Part shown: positions 44,236-53,122 of the stretch, piece after piece | Layout of the letters: each line of letters begins with the position of its first letter | Position numbering within the stretch: the stretch's first letter is position 1 | Source: Anaerolineae bacterium | GTDB taxonomy: Bacteria > Chloroflexota > Anaerolineae > Promineifilales > Promineifilaceae | DNA length: 64,000 bases | Assembly (NCBI GenBank): GCA_020848035.1 | Contig: JADLAX010000031.1 | Coordinates: 30,164-94,163 of the forward strand | Direction: 5' to 3' | The notes under the pieces: model-generated | Database searches by the model: none | The model's input: only the letters and a program-made list of their open reading frames with translations | What the model was told of the DNA's origin: nothing | Translations under genes and position numbers: made by a program

Positions 44236-45495
44236 ATGGCAAACAGCGGCAACCCTGCGGCGACCGATCAGGCGATCAAAGACCTGCAAAGCCGACTTGA
44301 TTGGCTGGATGAAGAGCGGCGCAAGCAAACGCGCAAAATAACGGAGCTGGAGCAAAAGCTCGTCTTGCAAGAGCGCGAGATTGCCGGGCGCGAGCAGCGC
44401 ATCCAGGATTTGGAGCGGCAGCTTTCCAGCACCCAGGCGCAAATCGGCCGTATTCCCAAGGTCGATCTCCAACTGGCCCAGTTCAAAGACGAAGTGGTGC
44501 AGATGATCGAGCAGTACGACCAGCGGCGCATCCAGTCGGAGGCCGAAATGGACCGGCTGCGGCGCGTGGAGCAGGAATCCAGCACCCGTGAACTGGCCGA
44601 ACTGCGCAAAGACATCGGCCAGGTGCCCAACCTGCGCAACGACATGGAGCTGCGCGTGGCTGAAGAGTCGCGCCTGGCCAACCTGATTGGGCAGCAAAAG
44701 ACCCAGCTAGACAATTTGCGCAATCGGCTGGAAAGCTGGGACAGCAACTTTGCCTTCCTGGAAGAAAAAGAGAAGCACAACAACCGCAACATTTCTGAGG
44801 TGCAAACGGCCGTTGTCGAAATTAACAAGCGCTGGGAACACATCTACAGCCGCCTGGACATCTCCAACAGCGCCATTTTGCGCCTGGAATCCAGCCTCTC
44901 GGGCATCACCGAAAAGCAAAACCAGGTGCAGGAAAGCACCAAAAATTGGATGGAACAAATCCAGATCGGCGAGTACGAGCGCAACCAGCGGCTCGAAGGC
45001 TGGCGGCGTGTGCTGGAAGAGCAGGAAGACAACATCGAGCGCTTCAACAAAGAGTTTGTGAAGTTCTCCGACATGTACAAAGAAGCCAAGATGGCCGTAC
45101 AAACGCTCAGCGGCTGGCAGGAAGAGATTGAAAAGCAGCAGCGCGAAGCCACCGAGATTCTGCGCGTAGAAACCAGCCGCATGCAGTCGCGCTGGGACGA
45201 TTTCCGCCACGAAAACGACAAGCGCTGGAAGAGCCAGGGCGTTGATTCCGAGCAGCGTTGGAACACCGTCAACCGCCACGAGCGAGAAATCCGCGAAATG
45301 ATCGACCTGATCGATGAGAAAATTGCCAAACTGGAGCAGGAAAAAGATTTGCTCTGGCGCGTGCAAACCGCCCAGGCCGATGCCCTCAAAACCTTCCCGC
45401 GCATCTGGCTGGAAGAAGTTGAGAAGGCGATCCAGCAAAACCCCAACCGCCGCCGCCAGCCCGCCCTGGTGCCCGTGCGCGAAGAATATGATTAA
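44236..45495 (+). CDS. Long coiled-coil protein
   Basis: The 419-residue protein is almost wholly alpha-helical coiled coil with heptads of Leu/Ile/Met and many Glu, Arg, Lys and Gln residues (DLQSRLDWLDEERRKQTRKI...). It has no signal peptide and no Walker motif, so it is not an SMC ATPase. The C-terminal 30 residues are basic and Pro-rich. A cytoskeletal or scaffold role is possible but unproved. AGGAG stands eight bases before ATG 44236. It is followed by selB beyond a hairpin repeat. Confidence 0.85.
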   Translation: MANSGNPAATDQAIKDLQSRLDWLDEERRKQTRKITELEQKLVLQEREIAGREQRIQDLERQLSSTQAQIGRIPKVDLQLAQFKDEVVQMIEQYDQRRIQSEAEMDRLRRVEQESSTRELAELRKDIGQVPNLRNDMELRVAEESRLANLIGQQKTQLDNLRNRLESWDSNFAFLEEKEKHNNRNISEVQTAVVEINKRWEHIYSRLDISNSAILRLESSLSGITEKQNQVQESTKNWMEQIQIGEYERNQRLEGWRRVLEEQEDNIERFNKEFVKFSDMYKEAKMAVQTLSGWQEEIEKQQREATEILRVETSRMQSRWDDFRHENDKRWKSQGVDSEQRWNTVNRHEREIREMIDLIDEKIAKLEQEKDLLWRVQTAQADALKTFPRIWLEEVEKAIQQNPNRRRQPALVPVREEYD

Positions 45496-45498
45496 AAA

Positions 45499-45550
45499 TT
45501 GGAGATTAGAGATTGGAGATTGTGCCTGAAATCTCCAATCTCCAATCTCC
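45499..45550. repeat. GGAGATTGG-family hairpin before selB
   Basis: TTGGAGATTAGAGATTGGAG (from 45499) faces AATCTCCAATCTCCAATCTC (from 45530). It ends 23 bases before the selB ATG and takes the place where a ribosome site would be expected. Confidence 0.9.
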
Positions 45551-45573
45551 CCCAAACAATCCCCAATCCCAGT

Positions 45574-47451
45574 ATGTATGTTATCGGCACCGCCGGGCAC
45601 GTAGACCACGGCAAATCCACCCTTGTAGAAGCCCTCACCGGCATTGATCCCGACCGTTTAGCCGAAGAAAAAGCCCGCGAAATGACCATTGACCTCGGCT
45701 TTGCCTGGCTCCAGCTGGGCGATGGCGCAACCCAGGCCGAAGTGGGCGTGGTCGACGTGCCAGGGCATCGTGACTTCATCGAAAATATGCTGGCGGGCGT
45801 GGGCGGCATTGACGTGGCCCTGTTTGTGGTGGCCGCCGACGAGGGAGTGATGCCGCAAACGCGGGAGCACCTGGCCATTTTGGACCTGCTGGAAGTGCGC
45901 GGCGGTGTGGTCGCCCTTACCAAAGTCGATCTAATAGCCGACGACCCGGATTGGCTGGAGCTGGTGACGCTGGACCTGGGCGAAGTGCTGCACGGCACCG
46001 CCCTGGCCGACGCGCCGATCATTCCCGTCTCGGCCAAAACGGGGGCTGGGCTGGCCGAGCTGAAGCAGGTGCTGTGGCAAAAATTGGCTGATGCGCCGCC
46101 TCGCCCCGACAACGGCCGTCCCCGCTTACCCATCGACCGCATTTTCACCCTGTCTGGCTTTGGTACGGTGGTGACGGGCACGTTGATCGACGGCCGTTTC
46201 CACCTCGGCGACACGATAGAAATTCAGCCCACCGGGCTGAAGGGGCGCATTCGCGGCCTGCAAACCCACAAAACCAAGCTCGACGTGGCCCGCCCCGGCA
46301 GCCGCGTGGCCATCAACCTCACCGGCGTAGACAAAGATGATCTGGCACGGGGCCACATCGTCGCTGCGCCAGGGGTGATTGGCCAGACGATTTTGTTCGA
46401 CGCAGCCTACCGCCATTTGCCCGAGGCCACCAGGCCGCTGAAGCACAACAGCACCGTCAAGCTGTTTGTGGGTGCGGCGGAGCTGCTGGCGCGGGTGCGC
46501 GTGTTGGGCAGCGAGCGCATCGAGCCGGGGCAAACAGGCTGGCTGCAATTGGCCACCACCGAGCCGGTGGCCGTCACGCGCGGGGATCGCTTTATTTTAA
46601 GACGGCCGTCTCCCGGTGAAACGATCGGCGGCGGGCGGGTGCTCGATCCGCATCCAGGTCGCCAGCATCGCCGCTTTCGCCCGGAAACGGTGGCGCGGCT
46701 CAAAACACTGGCGCAAGGCACGCCCGCCGAGCTGCTGCTGCAAACGGTGCGCCGATTAGAACCGACGTCGGAGCAGAACTTGTTGCAAACGGTGGGTCTG
46801 GAGGGGGCAACGGCCGTTGCCGCCCTGGCCGAACTCGTCGAAAGCGGACAGGTGGTGCGGCTGGAGCAGCAGCTCATTTCGCAAGCCGGTTGGCAAACGC
46901 TGGTGAGCCAGCTCACCCAGCTGGTGGCCGATTTCCACAAAAATTACCCGCTGCGGTTGGGCCTTCCCCGCGAGGAGCTGCGCAGCAAGCTGAAGCTGAA
47001 GGCCAACGTCTTTAATCCGCTGATGGCCCAGGCGGCTGAGGAAAATTTGCTCACCGAGGCGGGCACGCTGGTGCACGCGCCGGGGCACGCGGTTCGTTTT
47101 TCAACGCAGCAGCAGGCCAAAATTGATGCCTTGCGGCGCGAGTTCAGCCGGTTGGGCATCAATTCGCCCAGCGTGAAAGAGAGTAAAACGGCCGTTGGCG
47201 AGGACGTTTACTTTGCCCTGGTGGATTTGGGCGAGCTGCGCCCCATTTCGGCCGATGTGGTCTACGACCAGGCCACCTACGAGCGGCTGATTGCCCGGCT
47301 GCTGACCGAGCTGGAAACTAAAGGCAGCCTGAACGCCGCCGGGGTGCGCGATCTGCTGGACACCAGCCGCAAATACGCCATCGGCCTGCTGGAGCACCTG
47401 GACGAGCGCCGCCTCACCCGCCGCGTCGGCGACGATAGAGTCCCATTTTAG
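45574..47451 (+). CDS. selB: Selenocysteine-specific elongation factor SelB
   Basis: SelB carries selenocysteyl-tRNA to ribosomes paused at a UGA followed by a SECIS hairpin. The 625 residues begin with the EF-Tu-like GTPase (GTAGHVDHGKST, DVPGHRDF, TKVD), then the beta-barrel domains and a C-terminal half of winged helices (about 370-625) that bind the SECIS RNA. LGFAWL and the lack of an EF-Tu-type switch agree with SelB rather than EF-Tu. Together with the selenocysteine-containing SelD at 36973 it shows that this genome decodes UGA as selenocysteine. No Shine-Dalgarno site is visible. Confidence 0.95.
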   Translation: MYVIGTAGHVDHGKSTLVEALTGIDPDRLAEEKAREMTIDLGFAWLQLGDGATQAEVGVVDVPGHRDFIENMLAGVGGIDVALFVVAADEGVMPQTREHLAILDLLEVRGGVVALTKVDLIADDPDWLELVTLDLGEVLHGTALADAPIIPVSAKTGAGLAELKQVLWQKLADAPPRPDNGRPRLPIDRIFTLSGFGTVVTGTLIDGRFHLGDTIEIQPTGLKGRIRGLQTHKTKLDVARPGSRVAINLTGVDKDDLARGHIVAAPGVIGQTILFDAAYRHLPEATRPLKHNSTVKLFVGAAELLARVRVLGSERIEPGQTGWLQLATTEPVAVTRGDRFILRRPSPGETIGGGRVLDPHPGRQHRRFRPETVARLKTLAQGTPAELLLQTVRRLEPTSEQNLLQTVGLEGATAVAALAELVESGQVVRLEQQLISQAGWQTLVSQLTQLVADFHKNYPLRLGLPREELRSKLKLKANVFNPLMAQAAEENLLTEAGTLVHAPGHAVRFSTQQQAKIDALRREFSRLGINSPSVKESKTAVGEDVYFALVDLGELRPISADVVYDQATYERLIARLLTELETKGSLNAAGVRDLLDTSRKYAIGLLEHLDERRLTRRVGDDRVPF

Positions 47452-47514
47452 TAGCCGCGGATTCCAATCCGCGCTTACCACTAACAACCTTCGCGCTAAG
47501 AAAGCGCGGCTACA
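47451..47514. repeat. Hairpin repeat GTAGCCGCGG...CGCGGCTAC
   Basis: GTAGCCGCG and CGCGGCTAC enclose shorter stems GCGGATT-AATCCGC and CGCGCT-AGCGCG-like. It begins at the selB stop and may end its transcript. Confidence 0.75.
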
Positions 47515-47534
47515 TCATCAATCTGGAGAATTTC

Positions 47535-48470
47535 ATGGAATACAGACAACTAGGCAGCTCAGGCGTGCGCGTTTCCGTCATTGGCATGGGCACGAATCAA
47601 TTCGGCCGTAAGGTGGACCAGGCGGGCGTGAATGACATCATCGACGCCGCCCAGGATTTAGGCATCAACTTCATCGACACGGCCGATGTGTACACCGGCA
47701 GTGAGTCAGAAACGACGCTGGGCCAGGCGCTCAAAGGGCGCTGGGACAAATTTGTCTTGGCCACCAAGGTGTACTTCAAAGTCGGCGACGGCCCGAACGA
47801 TTATGGCGCGTCCCGCTATCACATCATGAACGGCGTGGAAGCCAGCCTGCGCCGCTTGCAAAGCGACCACATCGACCTGTACCAGATGCACCGCTGGGAC
47901 CCGCTCACCCCCATCGAGGAAACGATGCGGGCGCTAGACGATTTGGTAAGCAGCGGCAAGGTGCGCTACATTGGCGCGTCGGCGTACGCGGCGTGGCAGT
48001 TGGCCCAGGCGAATTTGCTGGCGGAGATGCGCGGCTGGTCCCGCTTCGTGACGGTGCAGTCGCACTACCACATGCTGGAGCGCGAGGTGGAGAAAGAGGT
48101 GATACCGTACTGCCAGGCAGCCGACGTCGGCTTTATCCCCTACTTTCCGCTGGCAGGCGGCTTCCTCACGGGCAAATACACTCGCGAAGCAGGCGCGCCG
48201 GAAGGCTCGCGGGGCGAATCAAGCCAGTACGTGCAGGCTTACATGACAGATACTAACTACACGAAAGTAGAAAAGCTCACCACCTGGGCGCAAGAGCGCG
48301 AGCACACGATGGCCGAACTGGCCCACGCCTGGCTGCTGGCCCAGCCGCAGGTCTGCTCCGTCATCTCTGGCCTGACGCGGCTGGCGCATTTACAGCAAAA
48401 CGCCAAAGCCGCCGACTGGCAGCTTACGGCCGAAGAAGTAGGCGTAATCAACGGCATTTTGGCAGAGTAA
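47535..48470 (+). CDS. Aldo/keto reductase
   Basis: The 311-residue TIM-barrel protein reduces carbonyl compounds with NADPH. The catalytic tetrad is visible as Asp (FIDTADVY), Tyr (same motif), Lys (LATKVYF) and His (LYQMHRWD). The late segment VISGLTRLAHLQQNAKAADW is the cofactor-binding end. It belongs to the YghZ/voltage-channel-beta-like group rather than the plant-type reductases. Substrate unknown. TGGAGAA stands before the ATG. Confidence 0.92.
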   Translation: MEYRQLGSSGVRVSVIGMGTNQFGRKVDQAGVNDIIDAAQDLGINFIDTADVYTGSESETTLGQALKGRWDKFVLATKVYFKVGDGPNDYGASRYHIMNGVEASLRRLQSDHIDLYQMHRWDPLTPIEETMRALDDLVSSGKVRYIGASAYAAWQLAQANLLAEMRGWSRFVTVQSHYHMLEREVEKEVIPYCQAADVGFIPYFPLAGGFLTGKYTREAGAPEGSRGESSQYVQAYMTDTNYTKVEKLTTWAQEREHTMAELAHAWLLAQPQVCSVISGLTRLAHLQQNAKAADWQLTAEEVGVINGILAE

Positions 48471-48487
48471 ATTAAAGCGAACAGCTT

Positions 48488-49132
48488 ATGACGATTTCTA
48501 TTCCGCGAGAAGTGGAACAGCTTAAAGATGACCTAGTTTGGGCTAGGCATTTTTATAACCAATACCAGAAATTGTTTGGCGTTGGTCCAAAACGAATTGA
48601 ACTACTCAATGAAATAGCGCCAAGTTTTTTTAGAGATATACAAAGGTTATTATGGGATCAACTTATTATCGGTATCGGGAGATTAACAGACCCGCATGAG
48701 CAAGGTAAAAACAGAAATCTATCTCTCCACATATTGACAAAGTTGGCGCAAGAAAACAAGTGGGAGTTTGAGGCAGAAATAAACGCAAAGGTGGAAGAAA
48801 CCTGCGAAGCAGCTAAAACAATTAGAACTTGGCGAATGAAAAAAGTTGCCCATCGGGATTTACCAACAGCTATGTCAAAGGGTGCAACACTTGATAGCGT
48901 CAATCTAGCTCAAGTTGACAGAGTTCTTTCGTCTGCTGGCAACGCAATCAATCTTGTTTATCTTTCTCTGACAGATACTTCTTGGAGTTGGAACTTGATT
49001 TCATCTCATGATGCTGACGAGCTTATTCACTACATGAAACTGGCTGCAATTTACAAAGATTTGGAATCAGACTCTGAGGAACCTCTGCGATTTTCTGAAG
49101 AATGGATGACTTCTAGATTTAAAGATGCCTAA
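48488..49132 (+). CDS. AbiU2/HEPN-like AT-rich protein
   Basis: The 214-residue protein has low GC and no ACGGCCGT, unlike its neighbours, suggesting transfer. The sequence matches the AbiU2-type HEPN pattern: FYNQYQKLFGVGPKRIELLN, APSFFRDIQRLLWDQLIIGI, GRLTDPHEQGKNRNLSLHIL and TWRMKKVAHRDL. The Arg...His of the last segment is the HEPN RNase motif. AbiU is an abortive-infection protein of Lactococcus; the activity of this relative is unproved. It starts 17 bp after the aldo/keto reductase. Confidence 0.78.
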   Translation: MTISIPREVEQLKDDLVWARHFYNQYQKLFGVGPKRIELLNEIAPSFFRDIQRLLWDQLIIGIGRLTDPHEQGKNRNLSLHILTKLAQENKWEFEAEINAKVEETCEAAKTIRTWRMKKVAHRDLPTAMSKGATLDSVNLAQVDRVLSSAGNAINLVYLSLTDTSWSWNLISSHDADELIHYMKLAAIYKDLESDSEEPLRFSEEWMTSRFKDA

Positions 49133-49155
49133 CAAAGATGTGCCAGGTAAGTTGC

Positions 49156-50670
49156 TTACTCGTCCCTAAGCAGCTCTGTTCGCGCCAAGACCAGTAGGAA
49201 CGGCCGTACCAAATCCACCCCCGCCCGCACATACAGCGTCGCAGGCGCATTGGCGGGCACAAAAACAACAAAGCGCTGCTGCTCGCTAAAATTAGCGCAG
49301 GCCGGGGTTTCGGGGGGCGTGTGGCCCAAGTAGAGACATTGCAGCGCCAGTCCGTCGGGGCTGTCATCCAGCACGGTGAGGCGCAGGCGAATACGGCCGT
49401 CGTCCGCCGTGCCCAACCATTCCAACTGCGTGACGCGAGCAATGGCGTAGCCAATTTCCAGCGGCATGTCCACTTCCCAAACATCCCCTTCTTGATGATT
49501 TCCCCACGCTGGCTGGAAGGCAATTTGGCGATAGAGGTTGTTTAGCTCGGTGGTCAACGTGGCGGTTACCGTTTGCACATCGTCGGCAGTGGGCTGCCAC
49601 TGGGTATTGTATTCTTGCTGTAAGCCGTTGGTGGTGGCATCGGTAACCGCAAGCCCACCTTGCCCACCGATCGGTTCGTAAAAGCGGCCCTGATCATCCA
49701 CCAGCGAGTTGGGAAAAGTCACATAGGTCAAGGCTTGCTGCGGCGGGAAGGCCTCGGGATCCATGCCCCAAATAGGATCAACCTGAGTCAGCGTCGTCAG
49801 GCTGGTGGCAGTTGGCGTGAATTCGGCCGTTTTCACCGTCATGGTTACGCCAAATTGGGAATCTGATGTCACGGGCGGTTCATTTGTCGGCAAACTTTGA
49901 TAGATGCGATCGATCTGCACAAAAATTTGTCCGTCTGTGACACGCACAAAAAATTGGTCCAGGTTGCGATTGCTCCATCGTTCGCTGGACTGTTCGAGGT
50001 TGAGACGGCCGTTCAACTCCCACTCATCCCCGGAACACGGATCCACAAAACGCTGGTTCGCCTCTTCCCAGGCAAACTGACATTCTCCGACGCTGACGCG
50101 TTCATCATACTCTGGGGAAACAGGCGAAAAGGCGATGAGCTCCCCCGTGGGCGTGTGCACCAGCCAGAAGCCGCCAAAGCGGTACGGTGTGTCGCTGGGC
50201 GGGTAATTTTCCAGCGTCAGGGGAGGATCAATCAGCGGATGTTCCACATCGCCGAGGTCGAGCAGTGGCTCTTCGCCTGCGGGAATGGTGAATTGAAAGT
50301 AGTCGGCAAAGATGGTAACGGCCGTAAATGGCAAATCGCGCAGGGTGAAACGGCCGTCGCCCAACGTTTCCTTCACGGGCGGTTCGCCGGGTGCCAGCCG
50401 CAGTTGCACCACAGGCACCGGCTGCGCGTCGCTGGTGATGATACGGCCGTTCACCGTCCGTCCGGTCGGGGCTGGTTCCTCAGAATAAGGTACGTCTACA
50501 ACCTCATTTGTTGGCTCAATGGTGATTTGGGGCGGCGTTTCCTCAACGTTGCTGGTGGGGATCGCCGTTTCTGTGGCAACGGTAGCTGTATCCGTTAGGT
50601 TATTTTGACAAGCGGCCAGGCTAAAAAACAAGGTGAAACACAACAAGAGCTTTGCACGGTTAAGAACCAT
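49156..50670 (-). CDS. Lipoprotein of unknown function with large extracytoplasmic region
   Basis: The 504-residue protein has a signal peptide with lipobox SLAAC (Cys21), a Thr/Pro-rich linker (about 24-68), then a beta-rich region resembling a carboxypeptidase-regulatory repeat (TVNGRIITSDAQPVPVVQLR, FTLRDLPF) at about 70-125. CQFAWEEANQRFVDPCSGDE (about 195-215) recalls a Rieske domain region but lacks the His ligands. The C-terminal 250 residues are unassigned and end with a surface-type beta domain. AGAGGT supports the start. Confidence 0.75.
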   Translation of the reverse strand: MVLNRAKLLLCFTLFFSLAACQNNLTDTATVATETAIPTSNVEETPPQITIEPTNEVVDVPYSEEPAPTGRTVNGRIITSDAQPVPVVQLRLAPGEPPVKETLGDGRFTLRDLPFTAVTIFADYFQFTIPAGEEPLLDLGDVEHPLIDPPLTLENYPPSDTPYRFGGFWLVHTPTGELIAFSPVSPEYDERVSVGECQFAWEEANQRFVDPCSGDEWELNGRLNLEQSSERWSNRNLDQFFVRVTDGQIFVQIDRIYQSLPTNEPPVTSDSQFGVTMTVKTAEFTPTATSLTTLTQVDPIWGMDPEAFPPQQALTYVTFPNSLVDDQGRFYEPIGGQGGLAVTDATTNGLQQEYNTQWQPTADDVQTVTATLTTELNNLYRQIAFQPAWGNHQEGDVWEVDMPLEIGYAIARVTQLEWLGTADDGRIRLRLTVLDDSPDGLALQCLYLGHTPPETPACANFSEQQRFVVFVPANAPATLYVRAGVDLVRPFLLVLARTELLRDE

Positions 50671-50804
50671 TTTTACCTCTCAACTGTTTGATTCAACTGT
50701 TCATTTGCGGGAATGTTAATCAGTTTGAGAAGGAAACAAAGGATTGGCGGGGGCTGCTAATCAACTACCCATTTAGGGCCAGGCACTGAGAAATGTCAGA
50801 TTGA

Positions 50805-50872
50805 AAGTCTCGCGCAAAGGCGCAAAGGTGAAAAAAGTTCGCACCTTTGCGCCTTTGCGTGAGCCAAAAAGA
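50805..50872. repeat. Hairpin repeat CGCAAAGGCGCAAAGG
   Basis: CTCGCGCAAAGGCGCAAAGG and CCTTTGCGCCTTTGCGTGAG form a stem of about 20 bp. It fills most of the gap between the lipoprotein start and the EamA gene. Confidence 0.88.
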
Positions 50873-50884
50873 GCGAGGCAAAAG

Positions 50885-51814
50885 TTATGGCATTGGTTTT
50901 TCAACAGGGCGCGGCAGAGAGAACGGCCGTTTCCCACCCCACTTCAGCAGCCCATTCACGATCATCACCCCCAGCAGGATGAGGGCAAAGCCAGCGTAAG
51001 CGTGCCAGGTGAGCCGTTCGTTGAGCACCAGCACGCCCAAAATGACGCCAAACACGGGGATGACGTAGGTGGTCATCGAGACGTAGCTGGCGGGCGCGGT
51101 TTCCAGCAAACGATAATAGACAACGAAGGCAACGGCCGTACCCAACACCCCCAACGCCAGCATCGACCCCAACGCCGGTAAAGACGGCAGCGCCAGGCCA
51201 AACGGCCGATCAATCAGCAGCGACAGCGGCAGCAAATAAATCGTGGCCATGATCATTTGCCCGGCGGGAGCCACCAGCGGCGGCAGGCCGCGCAGGTTGT
51301 TACGCGAATACACAATCGCCACGCCGTACAGCAGCGAAGCCAGGGCGATAGCCAGCAAACCCAGCGTTGTGGCCTGCAAGCCATCGCTGAACGAAGGCAA
51401 GATGAGCAGGATCAAACCAGCAAAACCAATCACCGCCCCCACCAGCTTGGTCGGCGTCAGGCGATCATCTTCCACAAAGTAGTGCGCCAGGAAGATGGTG
51501 AACAGTGGCGTGGTGCCATTCAGAATCGACGCCAGAGCGCTGTCGATATACTGCTCGCCCCAGCCAAACAGCACAAAGGGAATGGTGTTGTGCACCAACC
51601 CCATCACCGCCAGGTGCCGCCACACGGTGCGCGAGCGCGGCAGCGATTTACCCTGCGCCAGCAAAAAGACGGTGAGCAAAACCGCCGCCAGCCCCACCCG
51701 CCCCAACACCAGCGTCAGCGGCGGAATTTCGGCGACAGCCACTTTGATAAACAAAAAAGATGGCCCCCACAAGGCAGCCAGCAAGACCAGCAGTAAAAAA
51801 TTTTTGAGTTTCAT
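50885..51814 (-). CDS. DMT-superfamily (EamA) transporter
   Basis: The 309-residue membrane protein consists of two EamA halves of five helices each (about 5-140 and 150-290). Family marks are ALLWGPSFLFIKVA at the start and the second-half VLNERLTWHAYAGFALILLG. These carriers export amino acids or other metabolites; the substrate cannot be read. The C-terminus is basic, as expected for the cytoplasmic side. AGGAA precedes the ATG. Confidence 0.92.
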   Translation of the reverse strand: MKLKNFLLLVLLAALWGPSFLFIKVAVAEIPPLTLVLGRVGLAAVLLTVFLLAQGKSLPRSRTVWRHLAVMGLVHNTIPFVLFGWGEQYIDSALASILNGTTPLFTIFLAHYFVEDDRLTPTKLVGAVIGFAGLILLILPSFSDGLQATTLGLLAIALASLLYGVAIVYSRNNLRGLPPLVAPAGQMIMATIYLLPLSLLIDRPFGLALPSLPALGSMLALGVLGTAVAFVVYYRLLETAPASYVSMTTYVIPVFGVILGVLVLNERLTWHAYAGFALILLGVMIVNGLLKWGGKRPFSLPRPVEKPMP

Positions 51815-51837
51815 TACAGTTCCTGTTGTTGAATTTT

Positions 51838-51919
51838 GCCCTCACCCCAACCCTCTCCCAAAGGGAGAAGGAGCCAGATTCCCTCCCCCTCTCAGGGGGA
51901 GGGCCAGGGTGGGGGTCTT
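51838..51919. repeat. CCCTCACCCCAACCCTCTCCC repeat
   Basis: Second close copy of the repeat at 42728-42809, here just upstream of the EamA gene. Confidence 0.9.
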
Positions 51920-52035
51920 ACTCTCAAATTTATAACCGATCGCTCAGCGCAAATCGATCCATTCCTTGCGGAATATTCGTGAGAAGTTGCGCATACTCAA
52001 ATGTCCGTTCGCATGTGAGCATGCTCACTCCTCGC

Positions 52036-52524
52036 TTATTTTTGTGCCTGCTCCCACGCCGCGTAAATGCGTTCCATTTGGGCAATGTGCTCCGGGACAT
52101 GGCGGCTGTAGGTGTCCAGCCAATCGTCAAAGCTCATCTGGCCGCTTTCGGGATGGTACGCTTCGTTTTGCCAGACGGTATCGGGCACGGTTTGGATGAG
52201 TTCGTAGGAACTTTGCCGCAGCCAGGTGAAGAGGGTTACGGCCGTATCCACAGCCAACCGATGATAATCCAGCACCTTCGCCCACTGGTTCTCGTCATAA
52301 GCCATCAGCCCCTGGCCCGGCTCGGCAATAAAGCGGCGGCAGCGCACGTAGCTGTTCGCCTCGCTGTCGGTAATGTGAACGACAATCTCGTGAATCGTCC
52401 AGGGATCAATTGCAGAACGATATTGCCACATCTCGCGGGGAAACCGGGCCAACGCGGCCGCCAGCAGCTCAGCCGCCCTGCCGTACAAAGCAATTTTTTC
52501 CTGACGCTCGCTCACCGGGGTCAT
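52036..52524 (-). CDS. DinB-family four-helix protein
   Basis: The 162-residue protein has the DinB/YfiT fold with a probable metal site of three His: VVHITDSEAN, then His in LDYHRLAVDTA or the C-terminal YSRHVPEHIAQM. The family includes thiol transferases (for bacillithiol or mycothiol) and many uncharacterised members. It overlaps the Lrp-type regulator gene by four bases (ATGA), so the two are coupled. Confidence 0.88.
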   Translation of the reverse strand: MTPVSERQEKIALYGRAAELLAAALARFPREMWQYRSAIDPWTIHEIVVHITDSEANSYVRCRRFIAEPGQGLMAYDENQWAKVLDYHRLAVDTAVTLFTWLRQSSYELIQTVPDTVWQNEAYHPESGQMSFDDWLDTYSRHVPEHIAQMERIYAAWEQAQK

Positions 52525-53000
52525 GCAACACCTCCCTCAGCTGCCACGCGCATCTCCTCTTTAAAGGTGGACATCACAATACTGCTGGTTGATTTGGCCA
52601 CCAACGTGTAGCTGCGCAGCCGCTCCAGCAATTTTTCCAGCTCGCCCGGAGTGGCCACCCGCACCTTGAGCAGGTAACATTCCTCGCCCGCCACGGAATG
52701 GCACTCTAAAATGTCTGGTTCAGCCAGGCATTGGGCCACAAATTCCTGCTTACAGGCGGCATAATCTTTACCAGGCGCGGTGCCAATGATGAGCCGCACA
52801 AACGCGGTGATGGGCTTGCCCAATTTTTGCGGATCGACCACGGCGACGTAGCGCTGGATGATTTCTTTTTTCTCCAGCTTTTTGATGCGCTCAAAAACGG
52901 TGGAGGTTGTCAGGCCCACCTGCTCGGCAATGGCGGCGTTAGACAGACGGCCGTCTGCCTGCAAAAGATCAAGAATTTTGGCGTCTATTTCGTCAATCAT
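52521..53000 (-). CDS. Lrp/AsnC-family transcriptional regulator
   Basis: The 159-residue protein has the N-terminal helix-turn-helix (MIDEIDAKILDLLQADGRLS, EQVGLTTSTVFERIKKLEKK) and a C-terminal RAM (ligand-binding) domain (about 65-145). Such regulators respond to amino acids and form octamers. The promoter and a 9-bp inverted repeat upstream suggest autoregulation. Confidence 0.93.
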   Translation of the reverse strand: MIDEIDAKILDLLQADGRLSNAAIAEQVGLTTSTVFERIKKLEKKEIIQRYVAVVDPQKLGKPITAFVRLIIGTAPGKDYAACKQEFVAQCLAEPDILECHSVAGEECYLLKVRVATPGELEKLLERLRSYTLVAKSTSSIVMSTFKEEMRVAAEGGVA

Positions 53001-53018
53001 TTCTAAAAACCCAACACT

Positions 53019-53085
53019 TTCTGAATATTTTTCGTTAATGCAGCGAGTATTCAGAAAATTATACGGATAAGCACAACTTTGTCAA
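53019..53085 (-). promoter_or_regulatory. Promoter and operator of the lrp-type gene
   Basis: On the minus strand TTGACA (53085-53080), 16 bases, TATAAT (53063-53058): both hexamers perfect. Directly downstream lie TTCTGAATA (53048-53056 read on minus) and TATTCAGAA (53019-53027), a perfect inverted repeat with 20 bases between the arms, at the transcription start. This fits Lrp autoregulation. Confidence 0.75.
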
Positions 53086-53108
53086 TTTTTATTTTTCCCT
53101 GCTTTTGG

Positions 53109-53114
53109 TACAAT
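53109..53114 (+). promoter_or_regulatory. TACAAT box eight bases before an ATG (leaderless candidate)
   Basis: GGTACAATCCGCCGCG-ATG has the same form as the sites at 18784 and 43931 and no Shine-Dalgarno sequence. Confidence 0.45.
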
Positions 53115-53122
53115 CCGCCGCG

